Source of the DNA: an uncultured Sulfuricurvum sp.
GTDB taxonomy: Bacteria; Campylobacterota; Campylobacteria; Campylobacterales; Sulfurimonadaceae
Assembly (NCBI RefSeq): GCF_937936435.1
Contig: NZ_CALDDG010000037.1
Span: forward strand, 1-64,000
Direction of reading: 5' to 3'
Length of the DNA: 64,000 nt
This document shows positions 17,150 through 25,353 of this stretch, in pieces; position 1 is the first letter of the stretch, and every line of letters starts with the position of its first letter. The notes beneath the pieces are model-generated. The model searched no databases. It saw only the letters and a program-made list of their open reading frames with translations, and had not been told where the DNA came from. The position numbers were made by a program, and so were the translations under genes.

Positions 17150-17832
17150 TGCGTGTCGCCATCATTCCCGCCCGAGGCGGCAGCAAACGGATACCGCGTA
17201 AAAACATCAAACTTTTCCACGGAAAACCGATGATTGCCTACGCCATCCAAACAGCCCATTCCTCGAATCTGTTTGATAAAATCATCGTCAGTACCGACGA
17301 TCAGGAGATCGCCGATATAGCCTGCTCATACGATGCAGAAATACCATTTTTGCGGCCGAAAGAGTTGAGCGATGATTACACCGGTACGACAGCGGTCGTT
17401 GCTCATGCCTTGGAGGAACTTGCATCCAAAGGGGTCCATCCCGATTATGCCTGCTGCATCTATGCAACCGTCCCTTTTCTCTCACCGGCTTCTTTAATCC
17501 ATGGCTATGAAACGCTCGTCCACACCGATTCGGAATTTTCTTTTTCGGTCACGACATTTCCCTATCCGATATTTCGTGCTTTAAAAAAAGAAGAGGACGG
17601 AGTCGCCATGGTATGGCCCGAATTTGCTTCCACACGAAGTCAGGACCTCATCGAGACCTACCATGATGCGGGGCAGTTTTACTGGGGAAAAACCGAATCA
17701 TGGCGTGAGCAAAAAAAGATATTTGCCCCTTACAGCGCTCCGATTATTCTGCCTCGTCATCTGGTTCAGGATATCGATACCCCCGAAGATTGGATCAGAG
17801 CCGAATTTATGTACAAAGCTCTCCATTCATGA
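17149..17832 (+). CDS. pseF: pseudaminic acid cytidylyltransferase
   Basis: Activates pseudaminic acid with CTP to CMP-Pse, the donor used by Maf. The 227-residue protein starts MRVAIIPARGGSKRIPRKNI, the CMP-sialate synthetase signature, and contains the metal-binding ending VQDIDTPEDW. The start at 17149 overlaps the pseC stop; the upstream in-frame ATG at 17137 adds only four residues. The 4-base overlap with pseG suggests translational coupling. Confidence 0.95.
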   Translation: MRVAIIPARGGSKRIPRKNIKLFHGKPMIAYAIQTAHSSNLFDKIIVSTDDQEIADIACSYDAEIPFLRPKELSDDYTGTTAVVAHALEELASKGVHPDYACCIYATVPFLSPASLIHGYETLVHTDSEFSFSVTTFPYPIFRALKKEEDGVAMVWPEFASTRSQDLIETYHDAGQFYWGKTESWREQKKIFAPYSAPIILPRHLVQDIDTPEDWIRAEFMYKALHS

Positions 17833-18656
17833 AAACGCTGATCCGCGCCGACAGCTCCGGATCGATCGGAGTGGGGCATATCATGCGCGATATCGTTCTG
17901 GCTCAAAGGCTGGAGGGTGAAATTGCCTTTGCCTGTATCCCTTTAGAGGGAAATATCATCAATCAAATCCCCTATCCCGTACATACGCTGATGAGCAACG
18001 ATCCCTATGAACTGATCGAACTGATCCGCATGAACCGTTATGAACGCCTTGTCTTCGATCATTACGGTATCGACCGAAACTTTGAAAAAAAAGTCAAAGA
18101 CGCCACAGGAATAGAGATCATGGTTCTCGATGATACCTATGAAAAGCACCATTGCGATATTTTGCTGAACCATAACATTAGCGCAAAACCTCAAAAATAT
18201 AACTCTTTAGTCCCCGAGGGGTGCACCTTGCTCTGCGGGAAAGAGCATACCCTGATACGGCCTGAATTCATACAGGAAAAATCGGTCGTTCGTGAAAAAA
18301 AATACGATCTCTTAATCGCGATGGGGGGAGCGGATACCGCCAATAAAATACTCGAAATACTCCCGAGCACGGAAAATCTTTCCGTCGCGGTTATCACAAC
18401 AACGGCAAATTTCCATCTGCCGCAACTGCAAACGTATGCGCAAACCCATCCTCATGTTCACCTTTTTATTAACACCTCCGATGTCGCCAGAATCATGAAC
18501 GAAAGCAAAGAAGCGATCTTAACCCCGAGTGGAATCGTTCATGAAGCTCTCTTTATGGGGCTTCCGTTCAAAGCGATTCAAACCGCCCGCAATCAGGACG
18601 ATATGGTTGAATATTTAAAGACAAACGGCTATACCGTTTTGGAGAGTATCAGATGA
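17829..18656 (+). CDS. pseG: UDP-2,4-diacetamido-trideoxy-altrose hydrolase
   Basis: Removes UDP from the diacetamido sugar before condensation with phosphoenolpyruvate. The 275-residue GT-B-fold protein opens with RADSSGSIGVGHIMRD, holding the conserved Gly-His pair of PseG. Its C-terminal half has the nucleotide-binding MGGADTANK and the LTPSGIVHEALFMGLP segments. It overlaps pseF and pseI by 4 bases each. Confidence 0.93.
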   Translation: MKTLIRADSSGSIGVGHIMRDIVLAQRLEGEIAFACIPLEGNIINQIPYPVHTLMSNDPYELIELIRMNRYERLVFDHYGIDRNFEKKVKDATGIEIMVLDDTYEKHHCDILLNHNISAKPQKYNSLVPEGCTLLCGKEHTLIRPEFIQEKSVVREKKYDLLIAMGGADTANKILEILPSTENLSVAVITTTANFHLPQLQTYAQTHPHVHLFINTSDVARIMNESKEAILTPSGIVHEALFMGLPFKAIQTARNQDDMVEYLKTNGYTVLESIR

Positions 18657-19681
18657 AGATAGGGGATTTTGATTTTAACGAGGGGAAAACCTTTATCATC
18701 GCCGAGCTCTCCGCCAATCATAACCAAGATTTCAATCTTGCCAAAGAGGCGGTGAGACTCGCCTTCGAAGCGGGTGCCGATGCGATCAAACTCCAAACCT
18801 ATACCGCCGATTCATTGACTATCGATGTCAAAGAAGAGCGTTTCAAGGCAGGACATTTATGGAGCAGCGAATACCTCTATGATTTGTACCAAAGGGCGCA
18901 TATGCCGCTGGAGTGGCATGCTCCGCTGCAAGCGTATGCCAAAGAGCTTGGGATCATCCTCTTCTCCTCCGCATTTGACCTCTCCGGCGCCGATCTGCTC
19001 AAATCGCTCGACATGCCCGCTTATAAAATTGCCAGCTTTGAAATCACCGACATCCCCCTCATCGAGCATGTCGCGGCGTTTGGAAAACCGATTCTCATCT
19101 CTACGGGAATCGCCAACGAAGAGGATATACACCGTGCAATCACAGCGTGCCGAAACGTCGGGAATGATCAAATCGCACTCCTCAAATGCACCAGTTCCTA
19201 CCCCGCTCCGCCTGAGTCGATGAATCTCTCGACGATCCCCGATATGGCGCAAAAGTACGGCGTTACAGTCGGGCTATCCGATCATACGCTGGGATTGGAA
19301 GCCTGCATTGCGGCAGTTTCCCTCGGTGCACGTATCCTCGAAAAACACTTCACTCCCGATCCGAGCGTCCCCTCCGCAGATCAGGCATTCTCACTCAACC
19401 CCGACGAGCTTAAAGCGCTGGTTCACAGTATCCGAAACGTCGAAAAGATGATCGGAAAACCTGATTATCTCGGCGGGAACAAAAAATTTGCCCGAAGCCT
19501 CTTCTCCATCAAAGATATCGCAACAGGAGAGCCTTTCACGACAGAAAATGTCCGCAGTATCCGCCCTGGAGACGGGCTGCATCCGCGCCATATGAAAACC
19601 CTCTTGCAGGCGTATGCGACCACCGACATCAAACGGGGAACACCGTTAGATACGACGATGGTCTCTGTAGAGCTGATATGA
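18653..19681 (+). CDS. pseI: pseudaminic acid synthase
   Basis: Condenses 2,4-diacetamido-2,4,6-trideoxy-L-altrose with phosphoenolpyruvate to give pseudaminic acid. The 342-residue NeuB-family protein has the TIM-barrel (FIIAELSANHNQDFNLAKE, LKCTSSYPAP, GLSDHTLG) and a C-terminal antifreeze-like SAF domain (SIKDIATGEPFTTENVRSIR). NeuB and LegI relatives are the alternatives, but the surrounding pse genes settle it as PseI. Confidence 0.95.
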   Translation: MKIGDFDFNEGKTFIIAELSANHNQDFNLAKEAVRLAFEAGADAIKLQTYTADSLTIDVKEERFKAGHLWSSEYLYDLYQRAHMPLEWHAPLQAYAKELGIILFSSAFDLSGADLLKSLDMPAYKIASFEITDIPLIEHVAAFGKPILISTGIANEEDIHRAITACRNVGNDQIALLKCTSSYPAPPESMNLSTIPDMAQKYGVTVGLSDHTLGLEACIAAVSLGARILEKHFTPDPSVPSADQAFSLNPDELKALVHSIRNVEKMIGKPDYLGGNKKFARSLFSIKDIATGEPFTTENVRSIRPGDGLHPRHMKTLLQAYATTDIKRGTPLDTTMVSVELI

Positions 19682-20220
19682 TAATACTTAAAAACTATTG
19701 CGATTTATCGCCGCAAGAGCATCACGCACTGTTAACGATTCGCAACCTTGAGAGCATACGCAACACCTCGGGCAATAGAGAGACAATCGATTTTCAACAC
19801 CATCTGGAGTGGATCGAATCGCTCAAACATTCCAATCAAAAATTCTACTATGCCGTCGTTGAAAACGATACCCTCCGAGGGGGTCTCCACCTCATCCGCG
19901 ACGATGATCATGGCGTTACATGGGGGATTTTTTTCGATCCGAAAACACCTTTGGGGCTTATTGCTTCGGTTACCCTCTATTTTATCGACCGATGCTTTGA
20001 GTCTCTTGGGTTGCAGACTCTCAGATCTTTGATCCGAACCGAAAATACAGGTGCCATCGCTTTCAACCGTCAACTCGGATTTAAACCTCTGGAGGAAAAC
20101 GACGATTTTGTCCTCATGGAATTGGATAAACTGGGTTGGAACGCTCAAAAAGAGAAAAAAATCCTCAAAAACATCCTACAATACGCCGCACATTACCCCA
20201 TCCAACCGGAGAGTTTATGA
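19678..20220 (+). CDS. pseH: pse-pathway N-acetyltransferase (GNAT)
   Basis: Third pathway step: acylates the 4-amino group of the PseC product, normally from acetyl-CoA. The 180-residue protein is GNAT-like, with IRNLESIRNTSGN near the N-terminus, a central TWGIFFDP strand and the RTENTGAIAFNRQLGFK segment that packs on CoA. It overlaps pseI and the acyl carrier protein by 4 bases each. The adjacency to a carrier protein raises the possibility that it accepts an acyl group other than acetyl. Confidence 0.88.
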   Translation: MIILKNYCDLSPQEHHALLTIRNLESIRNTSGNRETIDFQHHLEWIESLKHSNQKFYYAVVENDTLRGGLHLIRDDDHGVTWGIFFDPKTPLGLIASVTLYFIDRCFESLGLQTLRSLIRTENTGAIAFNRQLGFKPLEENDDFVLMELDKLGWNAQKEKKILKNILQYAAHYPIQPESL

Positions 20221-20507
20221 AAGAAACTATTTATGAAATCATCGCTTCCACTGTTCGTGAGATGGGCGAAGAGTTGGGCAATGAAACCTTGCAAAACGTG
20301 AACGAAGAGACAAAGCTTTTCGGAAATGGCGGTGCGCTCGATAGTCTCGCTCTCGTTTCTCTGATCGCCGATATCGAAGATAAAATTGACGATACGTTTA
20401 ATCGTTCCGTCGTACTCGCCGATGAGAGGGCAATGAGCCAGCGCACATCCCCGTTTCGCAATGTCGGAACACTATGCCACTATGTCGAAAAGCTCCTCAA
20501 TGACTAA
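20217..20507 (+). CDS. acyl carrier protein
   Basis: A 96-residue dedicated ACP. The phosphopantetheine site is Ser43 in NGGALDSLALVSLI, within the usual acidic helix context. It is distinct from housekeeping acpP, which lies with fab genes. It starts at ATG 20217, overlapping the pseH stop, and shares 8 bases with the next SDR. Together with the SDR and the ligase it forms an acyl-supply cassette inside the pseudaminic acid operon. C. jejuni flagellar loci also carry stray ACP and ligase genes, of unclear role. Confidence 0.85.
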   Translation: MKETIYEIIASTVREMGEELGNETLQNVNEETKLFGNGGALDSLALVSLIADIEDKIDDTFNRSVVLADERAMSQRTSPFRNVGTLCHYVEKLLND

Positions 20508-21201
20508 AGTGATCCTCATCACCGGAACCCGCAAAGGGATCGGAGAAGCGTTAGCGCGCCATTATCTCGCTTTGGGTCACACCGTTATCGGATGCTCGCG
20601 AGAAGATGGGAGCATCACTCATGATGCCTATCGCCATTTTTGCCTCGACGTCACCGATGAAACTGCCGTCGTTTCGATGGTGCGAAGCGTCAAAAAAGAG
20701 TTTGGAAAACTCGATGTTCTCATCAACAATGCCGGAATCGCCTCAATGAACCACTTCCTCACTACCCCCCTCTCCACAATGGAGAGAGTGTTGCGGGTGA
20801 ACGTTTTGGGGACGGCGCTCATGATGCGCGAATGCGGAAAAGTGATGATGAAACAAGAGCGGGGGCGGATTATCAATTTTACCACCGTAGCCTCACCGCT
20901 CCATCTGGAAGGGGAAGCGATCTACGCCAGTGCCAAAGCGGCGATCGAAAACCTCACCCAAACCACCGCCAAAGAGCTCTCAATCTACGGTATTACGGTC
21001 AATGCGATCGGTCCGACCCCGATCCGAACCGATCTGATCAAAGCGATACCCCAAGAGAAAATCGATGCTCTGATCGAGAAACAAACCCTCAAACGACTCG
21101 GGACATTTGACGATATTACCCATGTGACCGATTTTTTTATCGATGAAAAAAGCGACTTTCTTACCGGCCAGATTCTCTATCTGGGCGGGGTCAGCCGATA
21201 G
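20500..21201 (+). CDS. SDR, FabG-like ketoreductase
   Basis: A 233-residue classical SDR: ITGTRKGIGEALA for NADP, NNAG, then the catalytic Tyr and Lys in YASAKAAIENL and the GQILYLGG end typical of FabG-type reductases. ATG 20500 gives the normal N-terminus MTKVILITG; an upstream in-frame ATG at 20461 would lie inside the ACP gene. Beside an ACP, reduction of a beta-keto acyl-ACP to a hydroxyacyl group is the natural guess. Confidence 0.85.
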   Translation: MTKVILITGTRKGIGEALARHYLALGHTVIGCSREDGSITHDAYRHFCLDVTDETAVVSMVRSVKKEFGKLDVLINNAGIASMNHFLTTPLSTMERVLRVNVLGTALMMRECGKVMMKQERGRIINFTTVASPLHLEGEAIYASAKAAIENLTQTTAKELSIYGITVNAIGPTPIRTDLIKAIPQEKIDALIEKQTLKRLGTFDDITHVTDFFIDEKSDFLTGQILYLGGVSR

Positions 21202-21210
21202 GGGAAACGT

Positions 21211-22551
21211 ATGGAGTGGATGGACTTTAGCGCATTCGGCGATAAAACCAGTGTTATCGACGGGGAGAGAGTTTATACCTACAACGACCTTTCCAACGCG
21301 CTCTTAGAACTCCATAACACCCTTATAACAGCTATAACACCGGGGGAAGTAGTTGCGATCCTCTCAGACTACTCCTTTGAGTCGGTTGCTCTGTTTTTGG
21401 CACTCATGCACAATCGCAATATTATCGTCCCGATCACCACTACGATCGAGAGCGAAATCGATGAAAAACTGAGTGAATCGTATGCCGACAAAGCGATCCG
21501 GATCGAAGGGGGAGAATGCCGAATTCTCGAACGTCATGAGACCAAACAACATCCGATGATCGAAACCCTTCGCTCACGCAATCACAGCGGCTTGGTTCTC
21601 TTTAGCAGCGGCAGTACCGGAAAGCCCAAAGCGATGATTCACGATCTCGATACCCTCGCCCAAAGCTACAACGGCAAAAAGCCCAAATCGATGAATCTGC
21701 TCCTCTTTTTGATGTTCGATCATATCGGGGGGCTCAATACCCTCCTCAACATCCTCTCGATGGGCTCTACGATGGTGATCCCCTCGTCGCGCAACGTCGA
21801 GGAGATTTGCCACCTGATAGAAAAATACGCCATTGCGGTTCTTCCCGCATCCCCCACCTTTTTAAATCTGATGATGATCGCCGATGCGCCCCATCGTTTC
21901 GATCTCTCCAGTTTGCGTATGATTACCTATGGCACCGAAGCGATGAGCGATTCGCTGCTGGAGCGTCTGAAACCTGCCTTTCCTCGGGTCAAATTTTTGC
22001 AAACCTTCGGTACCAGCGAGACCGGAATCGCCACTACCAGTTCCCTATCCTCCAACTCCACCTTTATGAAAATAGACGACCCCGATCTGGAGTACCGGAT
22101 TGTTGAGGGTGAGCTGTGGCTTCGGAGCCATACCCAGATCCTCGGCTATCTCAACGCCTCGATGGAGAGTTTCACCGAGGATGGATGGTTCAAAACGGGC
22201 GACCTTGTCGAAGAGGGGGACAACGGATACCTGCGGATTGTAGGACGAAGCAAAGAGGTGATCAACGTCGGTGGGGAAAAAGTCCTCCCGATCGAAGTGG
22301 AATCGGTTTTGATGCAGATGTCCCAAATTGATGATGTTCTCATTTACGCCATGCCTAATGCCATCACCGGACAAAGCGTCGCCGCCGAAGTGGTTCTCCA
22401 CAACGCCGAGGATACAGAGGGGATCAAAAAAACAATCCGGCAGTTTTGCAAGGATAAACTCGATTCCTACAAAATCCCAACCCATGTCAAAGTGGTCGAC
22501 CGTACCAATTTTAGCGAACGGTTTAAAAAAATGAGGCTGGGACATCAATGA
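21211..22551 (+). CDS. acyl-activating (AMP-forming) ligase
   Basis: A 446-residue ANL-superfamily enzyme that adenylates a carboxylic acid and transfers it to a thiol. Visible motifs are FSSGSTGKPKAM (P-loop), FGTSETG, the TGD of WFKTGDLVEEG and the hinge and catalytic-Lys region (GRSKEVINVGGEKV, then the C-terminal segment). It is a little shorter than the usual 500-550 residues, with a reduced N-terminal part. It probably loads the neighbouring ACP. The acid is unknown. Its last 4 bases overlap the next gene. Confidence 0.85.
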   Translation: MEWMDFSAFGDKTSVIDGERVYTYNDLSNALLELHNTLITAITPGEVVAILSDYSFESVALFLALMHNRNIIVPITTTIESEIDEKLSESYADKAIRIEGGECRILERHETKQHPMIETLRSRNHSGLVLFSSGSTGKPKAMIHDLDTLAQSYNGKKPKSMNLLLFLMFDHIGGLNTLLNILSMGSTMVIPSSRNVEEICHLIEKYAIAVLPASPTFLNLMMIADAPHRFDLSSLRMITYGTEAMSDSLLERLKPAFPRVKFLQTFGTSETGIATTSSLSSNSTFMKIDDPDLEYRIVEGELWLRSHTQILGYLNASMESFTEDGWFKTGDLVEEGDNGYLRIVGRSKEVINVGGEKVLPIEVESVLMQMSQIDDVLIYAMPNAITGQSVAAEVVLHNAEDTEGIKKTIRQFCKDKLDSYKIPTHVKVVDRTNFSERFKKMRLGHQ

Positions 22552-23930
22552 ACACAAAAAATATCGCCGTCATTTTATCAGGAGGGAGCGGAACCCGCTT
22601 CGGAGCCGAAAAACCAAAACAATATCTCCATTTAGCCGGACGTATGATTATCGAATACACCGTAGAAGTCTTTCAAAATCATCCGCTGATCGACGAAATC
22701 TGCATTATTGCCGATCCCGAATTTCACGATACGCTACAAACCCTCTGTTCCAAAAACCATTATGATAAAGCGCGCCGTATTATCCGCGGAGGAGCACAAC
22801 GGAGCGATTCAAGCTTTGCAGCCATCACCGAATATGGAGAATCCGATTCCGACGTAAACCTTATATTTCACGATGCCGTCAGACCGTTTGTATCACAATC
22901 CATCATCAGTGCGACTATTGCCGCTCTGGAAAAATATTCTGCCGTCGACGTCGCCATTCCTTCAGCCGATACGATCATCCAAATCGATCCTGAAGACGAT
23001 ACTATCGACAACATCCCTGTTCGGAGTATTCTTCGCAGAGGTCAAACGCCTCAGGCATTTGCATTATCGACCATCAAGAAAGCTCATCTCTCCCTCCAAA
23101 CCGATCTCCATCCGATCAGCGTAACCGATGATTGCGGACTGGTCAAACACTATCTTCCCGATACGCCTGTCTATGTCGTCCCGGGAGAAGAGAGAAATAT
23201 AAAAATCACCTATCCGGAAGACCTCCTCTTTGCCGAAAAACTGATCCAACTCAACAGTCGTCAACTGACCTCCGATCAGGGCTTATCCCTACTGAAAGAT
23301 CAAATCATCGTCATCTACGGCGGTAACAGCGGTATCGGCAAAGAGATCGCCGTTTTGGGTTCCGAGGCGGGGGCTATCTGTCTTTCATTCAGCCGCAGCA
23401 ACGGCGTCGATTTGCAAAACGCTTCCGACATCCAGAGCAGTCTCGATCAGGTGGTCGAACGCTATGGAAGAATTGACCATATCATTAACTGTGCCGCACT
23501 TTTAAACCAGCACCGACTGGATCAGACGGATGAAACGGTAATCGAAGAGATGATCCGGACAAACTTTACCGGAACGACGTTCCTCTGCAAATACGGTTTT
23601 CATTATCTTCGACAGTCACAAGGTTCACTGACACTTTTCACTTCCAGTTCATATACCCAAGGTCGTCCTTTTTATGCTTTGTACAGTTCTACCAAAGCAG
23701 CTATCGTCAATCTGACCCAGGCACTTTCGCAAGAGTGGCAATCGGAGAATGTCAGGATCAATGCCATCAACCCCGCACGCACTAAAACTCCGATGAGAAC
23801 TCAAAACTTCGGAGAAGAACCTGAGGACACCCTGCTCGATGCCAAATATGTCGCACGTAAAACACTGCAAAGCCTATTAAGCAATTACTCCGGTCTAATC
23901 ATCGACATTAAAAAGGGACTCGATGGATAG
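22548..23930 (+). CDS. bifunctional CDP-ribitol synthase-like (Bcs1/Acs1 type)
   Basis: A 460-residue fusion. Residues 1 to about 230 are an IspD/TarI-type cytidylyltransferase with GGSGTRFGAEKPKQY at 12-26. Residues from about 253 are an SDR with YGGNSGIGKEIA and the catalytic YSSTK near 380. This domain order is that of Haemophilus Bcs1/Acs1, which reduces ribulose 5-phosphate to ribitol 5-phosphate and couples it to CTP, giving CDP-ribitol. A plain IspD for isoprenoids is less likely because of the fused SDR and the phosphotransferase encoded next. Activity is inferred from architecture. Confidence 0.75.
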   Translation: MNTKNIAVILSGGSGTRFGAEKPKQYLHLAGRMIIEYTVEVFQNHPLIDEICIIADPEFHDTLQTLCSKNHYDKARRIIRGGAQRSDSSFAAITEYGESDSDVNLIFHDAVRPFVSQSIISATIAALEKYSAVDVAIPSADTIIQIDPEDDTIDNIPVRSILRRGQTPQAFALSTIKKAHLSLQTDLHPISVTDDCGLVKHYLPDTPVYVVPGEERNIKITYPEDLLFAEKLIQLNSRQLTSDQGLSLLKDQIIVIYGGNSGIGKEIAVLGSEAGAICLSFSRSNGVDLQNASDIQSSLDQVVERYGRIDHIINCAALLNQHRLDQTDETVIEEMIRTNFTGTTFLCKYGFHYLRQSQGSLTLFTSSSYTQGRPFYALYSSTKAAIVNLTQALSQEWQSENVRINAINPARTKTPMRTQNFGEEPEDTLLDAKYVARKTLQSLLSNYSGLIIDIKKGLDG

Positions 23931-25353
23931 ATTCTCCGGCAAAAGGGTCCGAATCGCCCCTAAAACGGCAATGAGCATTGCATTCAAAGACTATCTTTTG
24001 AAAAACATTACCTGCACGTTCGAAGGTTTTGTTGACAAAGTCAAAGAAGATGCCGATGTCGTACGGATAGAGTCTGTCGATCCCGACACCGTTGATGCGG
24101 TCATTATTCTCAGTCCGAATCACTTTCACAAAATATACGAAGAATATTGCACGCGCATCCCACCGTCCAAACTCTATCTCGTCCATATTAAAGACAAAAC
24201 GTACTCTCTAACCCAATCAATCGAACCTCTCAGAGAAAGCGCCATTGAACGCTATTCCAAACATTATGACGAATCGGGCGCCAAACGGACGGGAACAGTC
24301 TTCATCAGCAAAGGATTCATCGGAGGAAACAACAAGTATTTCTATCTCTACTGCATCCGAAACAACATTACCGCAGTGATGATTACCGACAATATTGAGC
24401 AACTTCAAGAACTGCGTTCCCATGGTTTACCATGTGCAGATCTCACTACTCCCGCAGGGGAACGACTTATTGCAGAGGCAAAAACGCTTATCTTCGACCA
24501 AGGCAATTACACCTACTTTTATATCAGCCCAAATCAAACCACGGTTCAGCTCTGGCACGGTGTCGGGCTCAAAAAAATGGCACCGCATACTCACATTACG
24601 TATGACTATTTTGTTTCAACGTCCACGTGGACTAACGAAACCAATTTCAAACATATTTTTAAAGCAAAACAGTTTTTAGACTACGGCTATCCGAGAAATG
24701 ATTTTCTACTCCAAAAAGATGACGATCCGTTGGATTTATTGTTTTGCGATCGGGATATTTACGACGCAGTACGGAACCAAACGTATACCAAAACGATACT
24801 CTATATGCCGACGACCCGTGAATATATCTTCACCGACTCTGCCGCTCATTGCGACGAGCCTTTGCTTCCTCTAGATTTTAAGTTGCTCAACGAAACGCTT
24901 TGCTCGCTGAATATGCTGTTTATCGTCAAACTTCACCCTTTTGTGATGGAACAATTGGGCAATACCCTGCAACAAGAGAATCTAAGCCATATTGTTTTTT
25001 ATCCGCCGCAAAGCGATGTCTATCCTATTTTAAAACATAGCAATATTCTCATCAGCGATTACTCTTCCGTCATATATGATTTTCTTCTTTTGGACAGACC
25101 TATTATCCTGTTCAATTATGATAAAAAACAGTATGAACATACTATGGAAAATTTTTTATTCGATTATGACCGCTATACGCCCGGTATCGAAATTGAAAAC
25201 GGTTCTGATTTAATCGACTTATTGAAACATTCGACAGAAAACGTCTCTCTCTCACACAGACAATGTGCGCTAAAAAGACTCTTTCTCTCATCAAAACGAC
25301 AATCAAGTTCGGAATTACTCAGTCAACTTCTCATTTCCGGAGATACGCAATGA
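23923..25353 (+). CDS. CDP-polyol phosphotransferase (TagF/TarL-like)
   Basis: A 476-residue member of the CDP-glycerol glycerophosphotransferase family, which builds teichoic acids and some capsules. Conserved points are the catalytic His in VQLWHGVGLKK (near residue 212), the second His in KLHPF (near 338) and SDYSSVIYDF near 379 followed by LDRPIILF. The first 110 residues form an extra N-terminal domain. The substrate is presumably CDP-ribitol from the gene just upstream, with which it overlaps by 8 bases. It would add ribitol-phosphate, singly or as a chain, to a surface or flagellar glycan. Cytoplasmic or membrane-associated; no TM helix is visible. Confidence 0.8.
   Translation: MDRFSGKRVRIAPKTAMSIAFKDYLLKNITCTFEGFVDKVKEDADVVRIESVDPDTVDAVIILSPNHFHKIYEEYCTRIPPSKLYLVHIKDKTYSLTQSIEPLRESAIERYSKHYDESGAKRTGTVFISKGFIGGNNKYFYLYCIRNNITAVMITDNIEQLQELRSHGLPCADLTTPAGERLIAEAKTLIFDQGNYTYFYISPNQTTVQLWHGVGLKKMAPHTHITYDYFVSTSTWTNETNFKHIFKAKQFLDYGYPRNDFLLQKDDDPLDLLFCDRDIYDAVRNQTYTKTILYMPTTREYIFTDSAAHCDEPLLPLDFKLLNETLCSLNMLFIVKLHPFVMEQLGNTLQQENLSHIVFYPPQSDVYPILKHSNILISDYSSVIYDFLLLDRPIILFNYDKKQYEHTMENFLFDYDRYTPGIEIENGSDLIDLLKHSTENVSLSHRQCALKRLFLSSKRQSSSELLSQLLISGDTQ

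Noticed and set aside
22548..23240. Annotation as a plain IspD (isoprenoid) cytidylyltransferase
   Set aside because: The same polypeptide carries a complete SDR and is followed by a TagF-like transferase, matching Bcs1/Acs1 and not the MEP-pathway enzyme.
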